Shown here in pieces: positions 19,301 through 26,456 of a stretch of DNA of 57,064 nt. Each line of letters starts with the position of its first letter. The stretch's first letter is position 1. The notes under the pieces were generated by a model, which worked only from the letters and a program-made list of their open reading frames with translations, searched no databases and was not told where the DNA came from. The position numbers were made by a program, and so were the translations under genes. Origin of the DNA: Gammaproteobacteria bacterium (GTDB taxonomy: Bacteria; Pseudomonadota; Gammaproteobacteria; Xanthomonadales; Wenzhouxiangellaceae); the NCBI GenBank assembly GCA_021772955.1, contig JAJFKZ010000026.1, positions 1 through 57,064 on the forward strand. The letters run 5' to 3'.

Positions 19301-19595
19301 AGGTTCCGGGCTCGACGCTAACTTGCAACCTGCCCGAAGCGTCGGTCTGACCGATCCCACGACCGTCCAGCATCACTTCAATATCGGCCCGATGATTGGT
19401 CTCCAGAAACACAAACAGGCTCAAGGACGCAGACGCTGATGATTCCGAGGCTGCAGCAGTCGGTTCGGACTGCTGCGCCGGTGCGGGCTGGCAGACCAGC
19501 AACAACACCAATACAGCAAACAGCTGGCGATGGATAGACTTTAATGCAGGCATGATCGGATATAACGGGGTGTGCGCAAGCGCGCTCAGGCGCAT
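16392..19595 (-). CDS. TonB-dependent outer-membrane receptor
   Basis: A 1067-residue TonB-dependent transporter. After a signal peptide (about residues 16-41; the alternative start MPALKS is at 19553) come a PEGA-like beta domain (57-110, DIEVMLDGRGIGQTD), a carboxypeptidase-like regulatory domain (164-241, GVRVFVSGVADEQVTDADG), a plug (about 270-375, with FVRGLGERYSSTLINGMPVPS and PDMPGEFGGGTVNL) and a 22-strand type barrel ending in LSLDYSF. No conventional TonB box is obvious; one may lie near EYVVVEPYVE. It overlaps the TPR gene by 10 bp and closes the TonB operon. The substrate is unknown; location beside pst and a Pho box suggests a phosphorus source, which is inference. Confidence 0.88.
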   Translation of the reverse strand: MRLSALAHTPLYPIMPALKSIHRQLFAVLVLLLVCQPAPAQQSEPTAAASESSASASLSLFVFLETNHRADIEVMLDGRGIGQTDASGRLQVSVEPGTYQLQVSMPGQPPLIREFRFTESELVQILVNFFADQSMPFIDIESSNPDKIDPAAARSADVDADPGLLQGQISSAEDGKAIAGVRVFVSGVADEQVTDADGRYYFELPPGTYALSVLASRYNTRTLENIPVSSGATTTQDLKLSSAGSELPEYVVVEPYVEGSLAAVLDERRQSSSVADILSAEQFAKTGDSDAASALKRVPGLSLVGGKFVFVRGLGERYSSTLINGMPVPSPDPTRNVIPLDIFPTSVIKSISVQKTLSPDMPGEFGGGTVNLRTNGIPETGFLSIGVSGTYDSRTTFKTGLTSPGSPTDFLGFDNGARALPDSFDVIADTRLTRASPFNQNGLTGTEIERLGEDLSNVWDIQRESAPPSFGIDLAGGDSYQIGDAWRWGFTGSLGYNQDWDTQREIRRQVAVSSGEELQLLSDLELFVTNEQVETSSFLSTEIGRTDGSQLLKYTMLLVRQSLNDNRITEGFSFRDGFNRRNIRLRWTENEAFINQLTGHHEFSRLQGLMIDWGVSRNTSEFREPNRREARFDEVSPGKFSFSRFADNNLLRFTKLDELAKYAGGRIQLDMQLNDWLDLGLYAGGSINDRNRDSSLRRFQFSARGPDAQNPDILTMDSLEAILSDDFIGDNGFQLREGTLSTDFYLADQRLSSYFFGGDWTIADTVRVDGGVRVENNEQVVTSFEPFVANPAELRGEIVNTDYLPAVTTIWTINDQHQIKLAFSESVIRPQFREFAAAPFNDPTIDSEVIGNTDLVQSDLKNYDIRWDWFFADDEFISFSGFYKTIDKPIELQFLPTSTSDLATLENADNADLLGVEFEFRFGLSRLWTRLDNFYFSGNFSLIDSEVDLGADAVAQTNQVRKLQGQSDSIINLVLGYENLRHELDATLSFNKEGSRISTAGIQSIPDSIESPPAILDFVMRKQFGPLRVAFNASNLLDETVVFSQREIIKRSYKSGREFKLSLDYSF

Positions 19596-20803
19596 TTCCA
19601 GCGATCATCGGCGCAGTCTTGCATGGCGCGCCGGACTTCAATTGCCTTACGAAACAAATCCGGGCGCGTCAACAGACCCAGATGCTGCTCGGCCGCAGCG
19701 AAGTCGCCGGTCTTGAACAGCGCATAGGCCAGCGCGTAGCGAATATCCTCGTTGGCCAACAGCCCGAGCCGTTGCAAATCATTTTCCATGGCGGCAGCCT
19801 GGGCAAAACGCAACAGCTGGATGTATAGTGCCAGACGCTGCTTCAATTTGGTTTCCTGGTTGCTGATTTCACTGTTCAATGTCAGTGCCCGATACACCTG
19901 TCCCGCACGTCGATACAACTCGCTGGCTTCGGCCATCAGGCTGTTGTCGCGCAGGGCCGCCTGATAAATGATGTCGGCAGCCGCATGCAGTTTGCCTTGA
20001 TCAATGTAGCTGTGCGCCAGCACCTTGCTGACATCAGTGTTGTCTGGAAATTGCAATTGAGCGAGTTCCAGAAAGCCCAGCGCCTCGGCCACTGCACCGC
20101 TCTGGCGCAGCGCATTACCGATGCTGATGTAGTCATCGACCGTGGCTGCACCTGTGCGCAGGTAGCTGCGACCCAATTCCGCAGCCTGCTGATACAGCTT
20201 GAGCTCGATCAGATAAAACACCTTACGGCGGGTAAACGAGCGATCATCGACGAAGATCTGGCTGGCCTGATCGAGTATGGCCAATGCCAGCACCTGATTG
20301 CCCAGAAACCAGTTGGCCTGTGCTTTCAGGTGATACACGGAGCCAATCCGATCCACCGCCGGACCGGCGTGTTGCACTGCGGCAATGGCGGCCTGATAGT
20401 CCTGCAAGCTGAAGTTGAGCTGTGCCAGTGATAGAAACAAAGCTGCTTCTTTGCGTCCGGCAGCTATGGCCTTGCTGAAGGCATCGCGAGCCGATTCGAG
20501 TTGGCCTTGACGCTGCCAGATGGTGCCACGCAGCACCCAGTAGCGCCCCAGATCGGCGCGCGCCTGCGCTATCGCGTGCCGCTGCTTGTCTTGCATATCT
20601 TCGGTGATTTCGGCCACCGCGCTTTCTAACTCAGTCACATCCAGATTGTTCAGCGCCAGTTCGGCACGGTTGAGATTGCCATCGCGCAGCATCAATGCGG
20701 CAACATCCAGATAATTGACCTGATCATCATCCTGCGCCTGCGCCGACAAGCCGACCAGCAACCCGAGCAGCAACAGAACCAGCGCTTGCAGTTTCATGTG
20801 CAT
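19586..20803 (-). CDS. Periplasmic TPR protein of the TonB cluster
   Basis: A 405-residue protein with a signal peptide (MKLQALVLLLLGLLVGLSAQAQ; start at 20803 or 20797) and about eight helical TPR-like repeats (for example RDGNLNRAELALNNL, GQLESARDAFSKAI, GAVAEALGFLELAQLQF). Proteins of this kind sit next to TtpC-type TonB systems in vibrios and other gammaproteobacteria, where they are thought to be periplasmic or outer-membrane scaffolds. It follows tonB by 23 bp and overlaps the receptor gene. The exact role is unknown. Confidence 0.75.
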   Translation of the reverse strand: MHMKLQALVLLLLGLLVGLSAQAQDDDQVNYLDVAALMLRDGNLNRAELALNNLDVTELESAVAEITEDMQDKQRHAIAQARADLGRYWVLRGTIWQRQGQLESARDAFSKAIAAGRKEAALFLSLAQLNFSLQDYQAAIAAVQHAGPAVDRIGSVYHLKAQANWFLGNQVLALAILDQASQIFVDDRSFTRRKVFYLIELKLYQQAAELGRSYLRTGAATVDDYISIGNALRQSGAVAEALGFLELAQLQFPDNTDVSKVLAHSYIDQGKLHAAADIIYQAALRDNSLMAEASELYRRAGQVYRALTLNSEISNQETKLKQRLALYIQLLRFAQAAAMENDLQRLGLLANEDIRYALAYALFKTGDFAAAEQHLGLLTRPDLFRKAIEVRRAMQDCADDRWKCA

Positions 20804-20826
20804 CTCAACATGGTGCTCTACGCGGC

Positions 20827-21471
20827 TCAGGAAAGATCAAAGCGCACGCGCTGCTTGGCCCACGAGCGCACCGTCTTGCCCTGGTACTGGGCTGGCTCGA
20901 ATTTCCAGCTATTGATGCCCGCCAGTACCGCTTGGTCGAACACCCCTTGGGGCATAGACTCAACGATTTCTACCTGCTCGATTTCACCGGTGATGCCAAT
21001 CAGCAACGACAGCACCACATAACCTACGGTGCCTTTGGCCTTGGCCTGTGGCGGGTATTGCAGCGAACTCTGATAGGTCGCGCGTGGTGCCTGGTCCACC
21101 ATCTCATCGGTGAGAATGACATTGTCAGCGCCACCCAGCAATTCATCATTCAGGCCTTCCAGTTGCGAGACATCAAATCCCGGCAGACCAAAATTGATCC
21201 CGCTGAGCGCGCTGCCCAGACTGGCCAACGGATTCGGTGGACTTTTCACCGGCTGGCGCGGTTTCGGCTTGGGTTTAGGCTTGGGTTTGGGTTGTTCCTG
21301 CGGTGGTTGCTTGCGCTCGAAGGCCACCTGCGAAGCCGCATCAAAGTCTTCATTTGCGGGTGCTTTGGCCAGCTGGTTGATGACCACAATGGTGCCCAGT
21401 ACCAATACCGTACCCAGCACCATGCTGGTCAAACCCATGCCAATGCGGCGCATTCTTTCACGTTGTTTCAT
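20827..21471 (-). CDS. tonB: TonB energy-transducing protein
   Basis: TonB couples the inner-membrane proton gradient to outer-membrane receptors. One N-terminal anchor (about residues 10-32), a Pro/Lys spacer (QPKPKPKPKPKPRQP, about 58-72), and a C-terminal TonB domain (about 130-214: YPPQAKAKGTVGYVVLSLLIG, GINSWKFEPAQYQGKTV) are all present. At 214 residues it is a compact TonB2-like form. Its start overlaps the exbD stop by 1 bp. A Leu/Gly-rich segment (LASLGSALSGINFGLPGFDVSQL) between spacer and C-domain is typical of TtpC-associated TonBs. Confidence 0.92.
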   Translation of the reverse strand: MKQRERMRRIGMGLTSMVLGTVLVLGTIVVINQLAKAPANEDFDAASQVAFERKQPPQEQPKPKPKPKPKPRQPVKSPPNPLASLGSALSGINFGLPGFDVSQLEGLNDELLGGADNVILTDEMVDQAPRATYQSSLQYPPQAKAKGTVGYVVLSLLIGITGEIEQVEIVESMPQGVFDQAVLAGINSWKFEPAQYQGKTVRSWAKQRVRFDLS

Positions 21472-21881
21472 CAGCCTGCTCCTGCTTCCTGTTCGGTGGC
21501 GACGCCGACATCTTCGGCACCGGCCAGACGCGCCTGATCGACGACTTCGACCAGACGCCCGGAAGGCACGTCTTCATCAGTAACCACCAATACCGACTTG
21601 TTGGTGCTGCTGGCAAGAAGATCACGCACCCGACTCTGAATTACCCAGATCTGCACCGGTTCGCCATCCAGATACACTTCCCCCTGGTTGTCGATGTACA
21701 AACGGATCGACTTGGTGGAGGCGGTGGTCTGGCTCTGTGCCGCCGGGCGGTTCAGATCCAGCTTCATGTCCTTGACAAAAGTGGTGCTGACCATGAAAAA
21801 GATCAGCAGGATGAAGACCATGTCGATCAAAGGCGAAATGTCCACGCTTTGCATGCTGTCCTTACGTTCCCGATAACGCAT
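21471..21881 (-). CDS. exbD: ExbD biopolymer transport protein
   Basis: A 136-residue ExbD/TolR family protein, the single-span partner of ExbB in the proton-driven motor. The membrane segment DISPLIDMVFILLIFFMVSTTF carries the conserved essential Asp (Asp20). The periplasmic domain has the LYIDNQGEVYLDGEPV and VLVVTDEDVPSGRLVEVVDQARLAG blocks. It begins 1 bp after exbB and its stop overlaps tonB. Confidence 0.92.
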   Translation of the reverse strand: MRYRERKDSMQSVDISPLIDMVFILLIFFMVSTTFVKDMKLDLNRPAAQSQTTASTKSIRLYIDNQGEVYLDGEPVQIWVIQSRVRDLLASSTNKSVLVVTDEDVPSGRLVEVVDQARLAGAEDVGVATEQEAGAG

Positions 21882-21882
21882 C

Positions 21883-22482
21883 TCAGTCGATCTCCGTAGC
21901 GCATAGAATGTCTTTCATCTGCGCCATCTCGATCAGCAGATCACGCTCATGGCGATGCAAGATGCCGTTGACGACCAGGCCCGGTATGGCCACGGCCAGC
22001 CCCATTTGAGTGGTAAACAGTGCCTGGGATATACCGCCAGCGATACCACCGGACTGCGAGAACAGACTCATGTCAGCCAGCGAGTCGAAGGTTTCGATCA
22101 TGCCCACCACGGTCCCCAGCAGGCCCAGTAAGGGCGCGGTCATGACGATGGTGGTGATCAACGTGTTGAATTTGCGCAGTTCCTGTTCTTCTTCGGCAAA
22201 TGCCTCATCCAGGAAGCGACGCAGATTGGGCAGCTGGCGTTGGCGCAACTTCAAGCCTTTTTTCAGCGCTCGCTGCAACACGCCCTTGTCAGATGGCAAC
22301 ACACCCTGCTCGGCGCGTTCCACCAGCACTCTGACACCGCGCTTGCTGCCTCGACGCATGGCGGCGATGCGATAGCCGACGGCATACCACAACACCACCG
22401 TTGCCAAAAGCAATGGTGGCATGACATAGCCACCAGCATCGAAGAAAAACCACAGTTCATTGAACATGCTGCCGCCCATCAT
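21883..22482 (-). CDS. exbB: ExbB-type proton channel subunit
   Basis: A 199-residue MotA/TolQ/ExbB family protein with three membrane spans (about residues 15-33, 105-128 and 150-172). The conserved LLGLLGTVVGMIETFDSL and GGISQALFTTQMGLAVAIPGLVVNG motifs form the channel. It overlaps the longer ExbB-like gene by 4 bp. Having a short and a long ExbB paralogue next to each other is the signature of TtpC-type TonB systems. Confidence 0.9.
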   Translation of the reverse strand: MMGGSMFNELWFFFDAGGYVMPPLLLATVVLWYAVGYRIAAMRRGSKRGVRVLVERAEQGVLPSDKGVLQRALKKGLKLRQRQLPNLRRFLDEAFAEEEQELRKFNTLITTIVMTAPLLGLLGTVVGMIETFDSLADMSLFSQSGGIAGGISQALFTTQMGLAVAIPGLVVNGILHRHERDLLIEMAQMKDILCATEID

Positions 22483-23906
22483 CCGTGTCTGGCCTGTTCC
22501 AGATTAATGACACGCAGTGCCGCCTTTTCCATGCTGTCCTTGATGTTCTCAGCCCAACCTGACAGCAGGTTGCCGAAGATCAATGCCGGGATGGCGACGA
22601 TCAGTCCGATCTCGGTGGTAATCAGCGCAATCGAGATGCCGCCGGACAGCAGTTTCGGATCACCGGTGCCAAATTCAGTAATGATGTCAAACGTGGTGAT
22701 CATGCCAGTGACGGTTCCCAGTAAACCCAGCAAGGGTGCCACCGCAGCGAACACCATGATCACCGCCCCAAACCGGTTCAGGTGCGCATTCTCGTGCAGA
22801 ATAGCTTCGGAAACGATGTCTTCCACGTGTTCGCGATTACGACCCAGATTGCGGATCGTGGCTGCCATCACGCGCCCGGTAGCGCCGCCGTATTGCTGGC
22901 AGGTCAACAATGCCTGATCCCGCTTGCCCTGCTCCAGCTCGGTGCTGGTTTCTTGCAATACCTTGTCGGTGGAACTGCTGGCGCGTTGCAGAAACAGGCT
23001 GCGCAGAATTACCATCAACAATGCCAGCAAGCCGAGCATGACAATGACCCAGGCGATGGTGCCACCGTCTTCGATGGTGCCCAGAATCCCGCGGCGTTCA
23101 CTTTCCTCAATCGGCTTGTTGAGAGATTCATACAGGAATATCGGCACACTTTCCGGCTGTTGTCCGGCCAGCAACGCCCTGGCCGCATCTGCAGCTGGTT
23201 CGCGCCAGAGCTTGTAACGGCCTTCGCCGGCAGGCGCGAGCACACCGGAATGCTGTGCGCTAACACCGTAAGCGGCAATGTTGCCAAGCTTGAGCAGCTT
23301 GCCACTGACTTCGGTACCGTCCAGCAGATAAAAGCTGCCATTGGCAATTGACACGCTGCTGTCTCCCGCCAGCATCGTGATCGCGGCATCAAACAGGTTG
23401 TTGATTTTTATCACGTCATCCAGGGTGGCAAATTCGGCCAGGTCCAGCTCGAAATTCTGCTGCGCCAGTGTGCTGGTGGCCTGCTGGTAAGTGGCATCCA
23501 GGGAGCTGCGATTGTCCTCGATACTAGCGATATTGCGATCGGCCTCGGTAAGCAGGTTGTTCAGCCGATCACCACGTGACTGCAGCGCCGTGATCGCCCC
23601 TTGCAGGGCATCAATGTCGGTCTCGGCCTGCTTGGTCTCACGCGCTGCGCGGCTGCGGAATTCGTTCAGCCGGGTCTCAAGCTCGCTGCGCTGGGCCACC
23701 AGAAATGCATATTCCTTCTCGTAAGCCTGCTGCAGATCATCCAGCGCACGTTCGGGCCGGGGTGCGGGCACCGGCTGCATCACGAGTGGCTGCGTGGGCT
23801 TTGCCTCCAGGTCGGTTTGCTGGGCACACAGCGGCAAGGTCAGCAGGCTGGCAAGCATGCAGCAGAGCACGATCAGGCGCCTTATAACAAGACAATTTCG
23901 GCTCAT
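22479..23906 (-). CDS. TtpC-like long ExbB paralogue
   Basis: A 475-residue MotA/TolQ/ExbB protein with a long N-terminal periplasmic extension. Residues 1-29 are a signal peptide (LIVLCCMLASLLTLPLCAQ). Residues about 50-160 are predicted coiled coil (Glu/Arg/Gln-rich). A periplasmic domain follows, and the ExbB channel domain occupies about 270-460 (LLGLLGTVTGMITTFDII and GGISIALITTEIGLIVAIPALI). Vibrio TtpC, of similar architecture, is required with ExbB2-ExbD2-TonB2 for some receptors (family knowledge). Its overlaps with DUF3450 and exbB show tight coupling. Confidence 0.87.
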   Translation of the reverse strand: MSRNCLVIRRLIVLCCMLASLLTLPLCAQQTDLEAKPTQPLVMQPVPAPRPERALDDLQQAYEKEYAFLVAQRSELETRLNEFRSRAARETKQAETDIDALQGAITALQSRGDRLNNLLTEADRNIASIEDNRSSLDATYQQATSTLAQQNFELDLAEFATLDDVIKINNLFDAAITMLAGDSSVSIANGSFYLLDGTEVSGKLLKLGNIAAYGVSAQHSGVLAPAGEGRYKLWREPAADAARALLAGQQPESVPIFLYESLNKPIEESERRGILGTIEDGGTIAWVIVMLGLLALLMVILRSLFLQRASSSTDKVLQETSTELEQGKRDQALLTCQQYGGATGRVMAATIRNLGRNREHVEDIVSEAILHENAHLNRFGAVIMVFAAVAPLLGLLGTVTGMITTFDIITEFGTGDPKLLSGGISIALITTEIGLIVAIPALIFGNLLSGWAENIKDSMEKAALRVINLEQARHG

Positions 23907-24754
23907 GACTGGGCTCCCGATGACAGCGGAGTGTGCGCTGCAGGGAAGGCATTGGGCAGCTCAAAATAACCTTGACGAATCTGCTTGCGCAGCGCATCAA
24001 ACAGCTCTGCAATCTGCTTGCGCCCGTCGGCATCCTCAACCAGTTGCCAACGCCAATTGTCGGCTGTGAATTGCTGATTGGGATCGGCCATGCCGAACTG
24101 GCCATCGCGAGTCTGGAAATACATGGCAATGCTGCCCAGCTTGGCCACATCCACCAGTAACGATTTGCCGTTCAGATTGATGGTCTGCGAGTAGATCGCG
24201 TTCTCGCGCGACAGCCGCAACTCGTCTTCCACAAAAGCCCAGAGTCGATTGATACTGCGCTGCGGATTGGCGACGCCAGCCTCGAGTTCGGTTTTGACTT
24301 GCGCCAGCGCTTGCAGCCGCTCTTCGCGCTTGAACGGGAACTGCTGGCTGACATGATCGCGCAGCTGGTTGGTAACCTGGATTGCCACAGCCTGCAAAGT
24401 CTGTGCGTCTGCACCAGCATTTTCAGCCCGCTCACGCAGCTCTGCAAGTTCGGTTTCCAATTGCTTGATGCGCGTTTGTTCGCGATCCTGGGCGGCCTCC
24501 AGCTCGGTTTTCTGCGCCGACAGATAAGCCATGCGTCCCTTGTGTTCATCGCGTACGATATCGAGATCTGTCTGCAGATCCTCAACCTCGCCGCGCAGGC
24601 TGATCAAACGCTGGGCCAGATCATCCGCCGGCGCACTGGCAGAGCTGCCTTGCGCATGACCATGACCGGGAACCAGCATGAAGGCAATTAGAACGAGCAG
24701 GCACCCTAAGGAGGGACGCGCTGACAAAGCATACAGATTTTGTAAAGCAAGCAT
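23903..24754 (-). CDS. DUF3450 periplasmic coiled-coil protein
   Basis: A 283-residue exported protein of the DUF3450 family: a signal peptide (about residues 14-35, ending GHAQG), a coiled coil (about 45-125, LRGEVEDLQTDLDIVRDEH, LETELAELRERAENA), then a globular part with FPFKREERLQALAQVKTELE. DUF3450 genes regularly precede ttpC-exbB-exbD-tonB. Function is not established; a periplasmic part of the TonB machine is likely. It is the first gene after phoU and has its own Pho-box-like promoter in the 72-bp gap. Confidence 0.82.
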   Translation of the reverse strand: MLALQNLYALSARPSLGCLLVLIAFMLVPGHGHAQGSSASAPADDLAQRLISLRGEVEDLQTDLDIVRDEHKGRMAYLSAQKTELEAAQDREQTRIKQLETELAELRERAENAGADAQTLQAVAIQVTNQLRDHVSQQFPFKREERLQALAQVKTELEAGVANPQRSINRLWAFVEDELRLSRENAIYSQTINLNGKSLLVDVAKLGSIAMYFQTRDGQFGMADPNQQFTADNWRWQLVEDADGRKQIAELFDALRKQIRQGYFELPNAFPAAHTPLSSGAQS

Positions 24755-24784
24755 GAAGACAACACAGCTGAAGATCTGCAGCCC

Positions 24785-24830
24785 ATGCTAATCGGCCATT
24801 ATGACAAAGCTGTTACAGCGCTGATGTCAG
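24785..24830 (-). promoter_or_regulatory. Pho-box-like promoter for the DUF3450/TonB operon
   Basis: On the minus strand the repeats CTGACAT (24824-24830), CTGTAAC (24812-24818) and TTGTCAT (24801-24807) lie 12 and 11 bp apart. They overlap the phoU stop. Ten bases after the last repeat is TAGCAT, a 4/6 match to a -10, the same spacing as in front of pstC. The DUF3450 ATG is about 46 bp below the last repeat. It is weaker than the other two boxes. Confidence 0.6.
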
Positions 24831-25534
24831 CCTGACGGCTCCAGTAATCCATCCAGCGGCAGATGCCTGACATCACGCCCCAGTACCAGATAAATGACGT
24901 TTTCGGCAACGTTTTGACAGCGATCACCGATCCGCTCCAGTGAGCGCGCGGCCCACATCAGCGACATCGCTGCGCTCACACTGGCAGAGTCTTCAACCAT
25001 GCAACGCATGGCTGCGGTGGAAATCAACTCGTATTTGTCATCCACCCGTTCATCGCTTTGGGCGACTGCCACAGCCGCACTAGCATCCATGCGCGCAAAT
25101 GCGTCCAGCACGTCATGCAACATGTTTTGCACCAGCTCACCCATATGCCGCAGTTCGGTATTGATTTCTACCGGCAGCACACTGGCGCGCTCGGCCGCTG
25201 ACATTTTTGCCACGCGCTTGGATTCATCCCCCATGCGTTCGAGCTCGGCGATGGTCTTGAATACGCCGATGATAAAACGCAGGTCACTGGCAGCCGGCTG
25301 GCGCCGTGCCACCACATCGATGCACGCAGCATCGATTTCCATTTCCATCTGATTGATTTCGGCATCACCGTGCTTAACTTCGGCAGCGAGTACTGCATCG
25401 TTGTCGAGCATCGCCAGAATGGCCTTGTCCAGCTGTGTCTCCAACAAACCGCCCATGCGCAGCACCTGGCTTCGAATGGTTTCCAACTCGTCGTTGAATT
25501 CGCGGGATATGTGCTGACTGTGGCGGTTTTGCAT
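24827..25534 (-). CDS. phoU: Phosphate signalling regulator PhoU
   Basis: PhoU links the Pst transporter to PhoR and keeps the Pho regulon off when phosphate is plentiful. The 235-residue protein is all-helical with two PhoU repeats. Metal-binding helices are visible (EINQMEMEIDAACIDVVARRQPAASDLRFI and RCMVEDSASVSAAMSLMWAARSLERIGDRCQN). The length matches the family (235-240). It follows pstB by 31 bp and ends 72 bp before the DUF3450 gene. Confidence 0.94.
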   Translation of the reverse strand: MQNRHSQHISREFNDELETIRSQVLRMGGLLETQLDKAILAMLDNDAVLAAEVKHGDAEINQMEMEIDAACIDVVARRQPAASDLRFIIGVFKTIAELERMGDESKRVAKMSAAERASVLPVEINTELRHMGELVQNMLHDVLDAFARMDASAAVAVAQSDERVDDKYELISTAAMRCMVEDSASVSAAMSLMWAARSLERIGDRCQNVAENVIYLVLGRDVRHLPLDGLLEPSG

Positions 25535-25565
25535 GTGCGTGTCGGATTCCTGTCAAACCCCTGAT

Positions 25566-26381
25566 TCAGCCATAACGGCCGGTAATGTAATCTTCGGTAC
25601 GGCGTTGTTTCGGCGTGGTAAACAAATCGCTGGTAGCAGCAAACTCCACCAGTTCACCGGCGTCCATGAACGCAGTAAAGTCTGAAACTCTGGCGGCCTG
25701 CTGCATGTTGTGGGTGACAATCAATATCGTGTAGTTGATCTTCAGAGTGGCGATCAGTTCCTCCAGTTTGAGCATTGAAATCGGATCCAGATTGGATGCC
25801 GGCTCATCCAGCAGCAGAATTTTCGGCTGCACCGCCAGCGCCCTGGCGATCACCAGCCGTTGCTGCTGGCCGTTGGACAACTCCAGTGCGCTGCTGTGCA
25901 GACGATCGCGCACTTCATCCCACAATGCAGCATCCTGCAAGGACTTGCGCACCTGCTGCTGCAAATCCGATCGGGTGCTGACACCCAGCAGGCGCAAACC
26001 ATAGGCGACATTGTCAAAGATGCTTTTGGGAAACGGATTAGGTCGCTGAAACACCATGCCGACCTCGCGTCGCAACGACACCACGTCCTCTTCCACAGCG
26101 TAAATATCACGGCCGTTGACCAGCACCTGGCCAGTTACCGTGCAGCGCTCGTCCAGATCATTGAGCCGGTTCAAACAGCGCAGCAATGTGGACTTGCCAC
26201 AGCCGGATGGCCCAATCAACGCGGTGACGTGCTGGCTGCGTAAAGACAGATTGATGTCCTGCAACACCTGACGCTGACGATAACTGACATGCAACTGGCG
26301 GATGCTGACCACCACATCGTCAGGTTCATTCTGCAGCAAGGAGTTCTGGAGCAGATCCGGTTTTGAGCTTTGCGCTGGCAT
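25566..26381 (-). CDS. pstB: Phosphate ABC transporter ATPase PstB
   Basis: The ATP-hydrolysing subunit of the Pst importer, 271 residues. It has Walker [10 protein letters not shown], the PstB-type Q-loop [23 protein letters not shown], Walker [14 protein letters not shown] and His switch [14 protein letters not shown]. The signature motif reads LSNGQQQRL instead of the usual LSGGQQQRL, and [10 protein letters not shown] replaces the common LDEPTSALDP; these mark a divergent subfamily rather than obvious loss of function. It lies 75 bp after pstA and 31 bp before phoU. Confidence 0.93.
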   Translation of the reverse strand: MPAQSSKPDLLQNSLLQNEPDDVVVSIRQLHVSYRQRQVLQDINLSLRSQHVTALIGPSGCGKSTLLRCLNRLNDLDERCTVTGQVLVNGRDIYAVEEDVVSLRREVGMVFQRPNPFPKSIFDNVAYGLRLLGVSTRSDLQQQVRKSLQDAALWDEVRDRLHSSALELSNGQQQRLVIARALAVQPKILLLDEPASNLDPISMLKLEELIATLKINYTILIVTHNMQQAARVSDFTAFMDAGELVEFAATSDLFTTPKQRRTEDYITGRYG

Positions 26382-26456
26382 GGCTTATTGTAACGACGAT
26401 TGATGAGCATCGTGCATCAGCCACAAGCATGATCGATCACACTCGACCACGAACCC

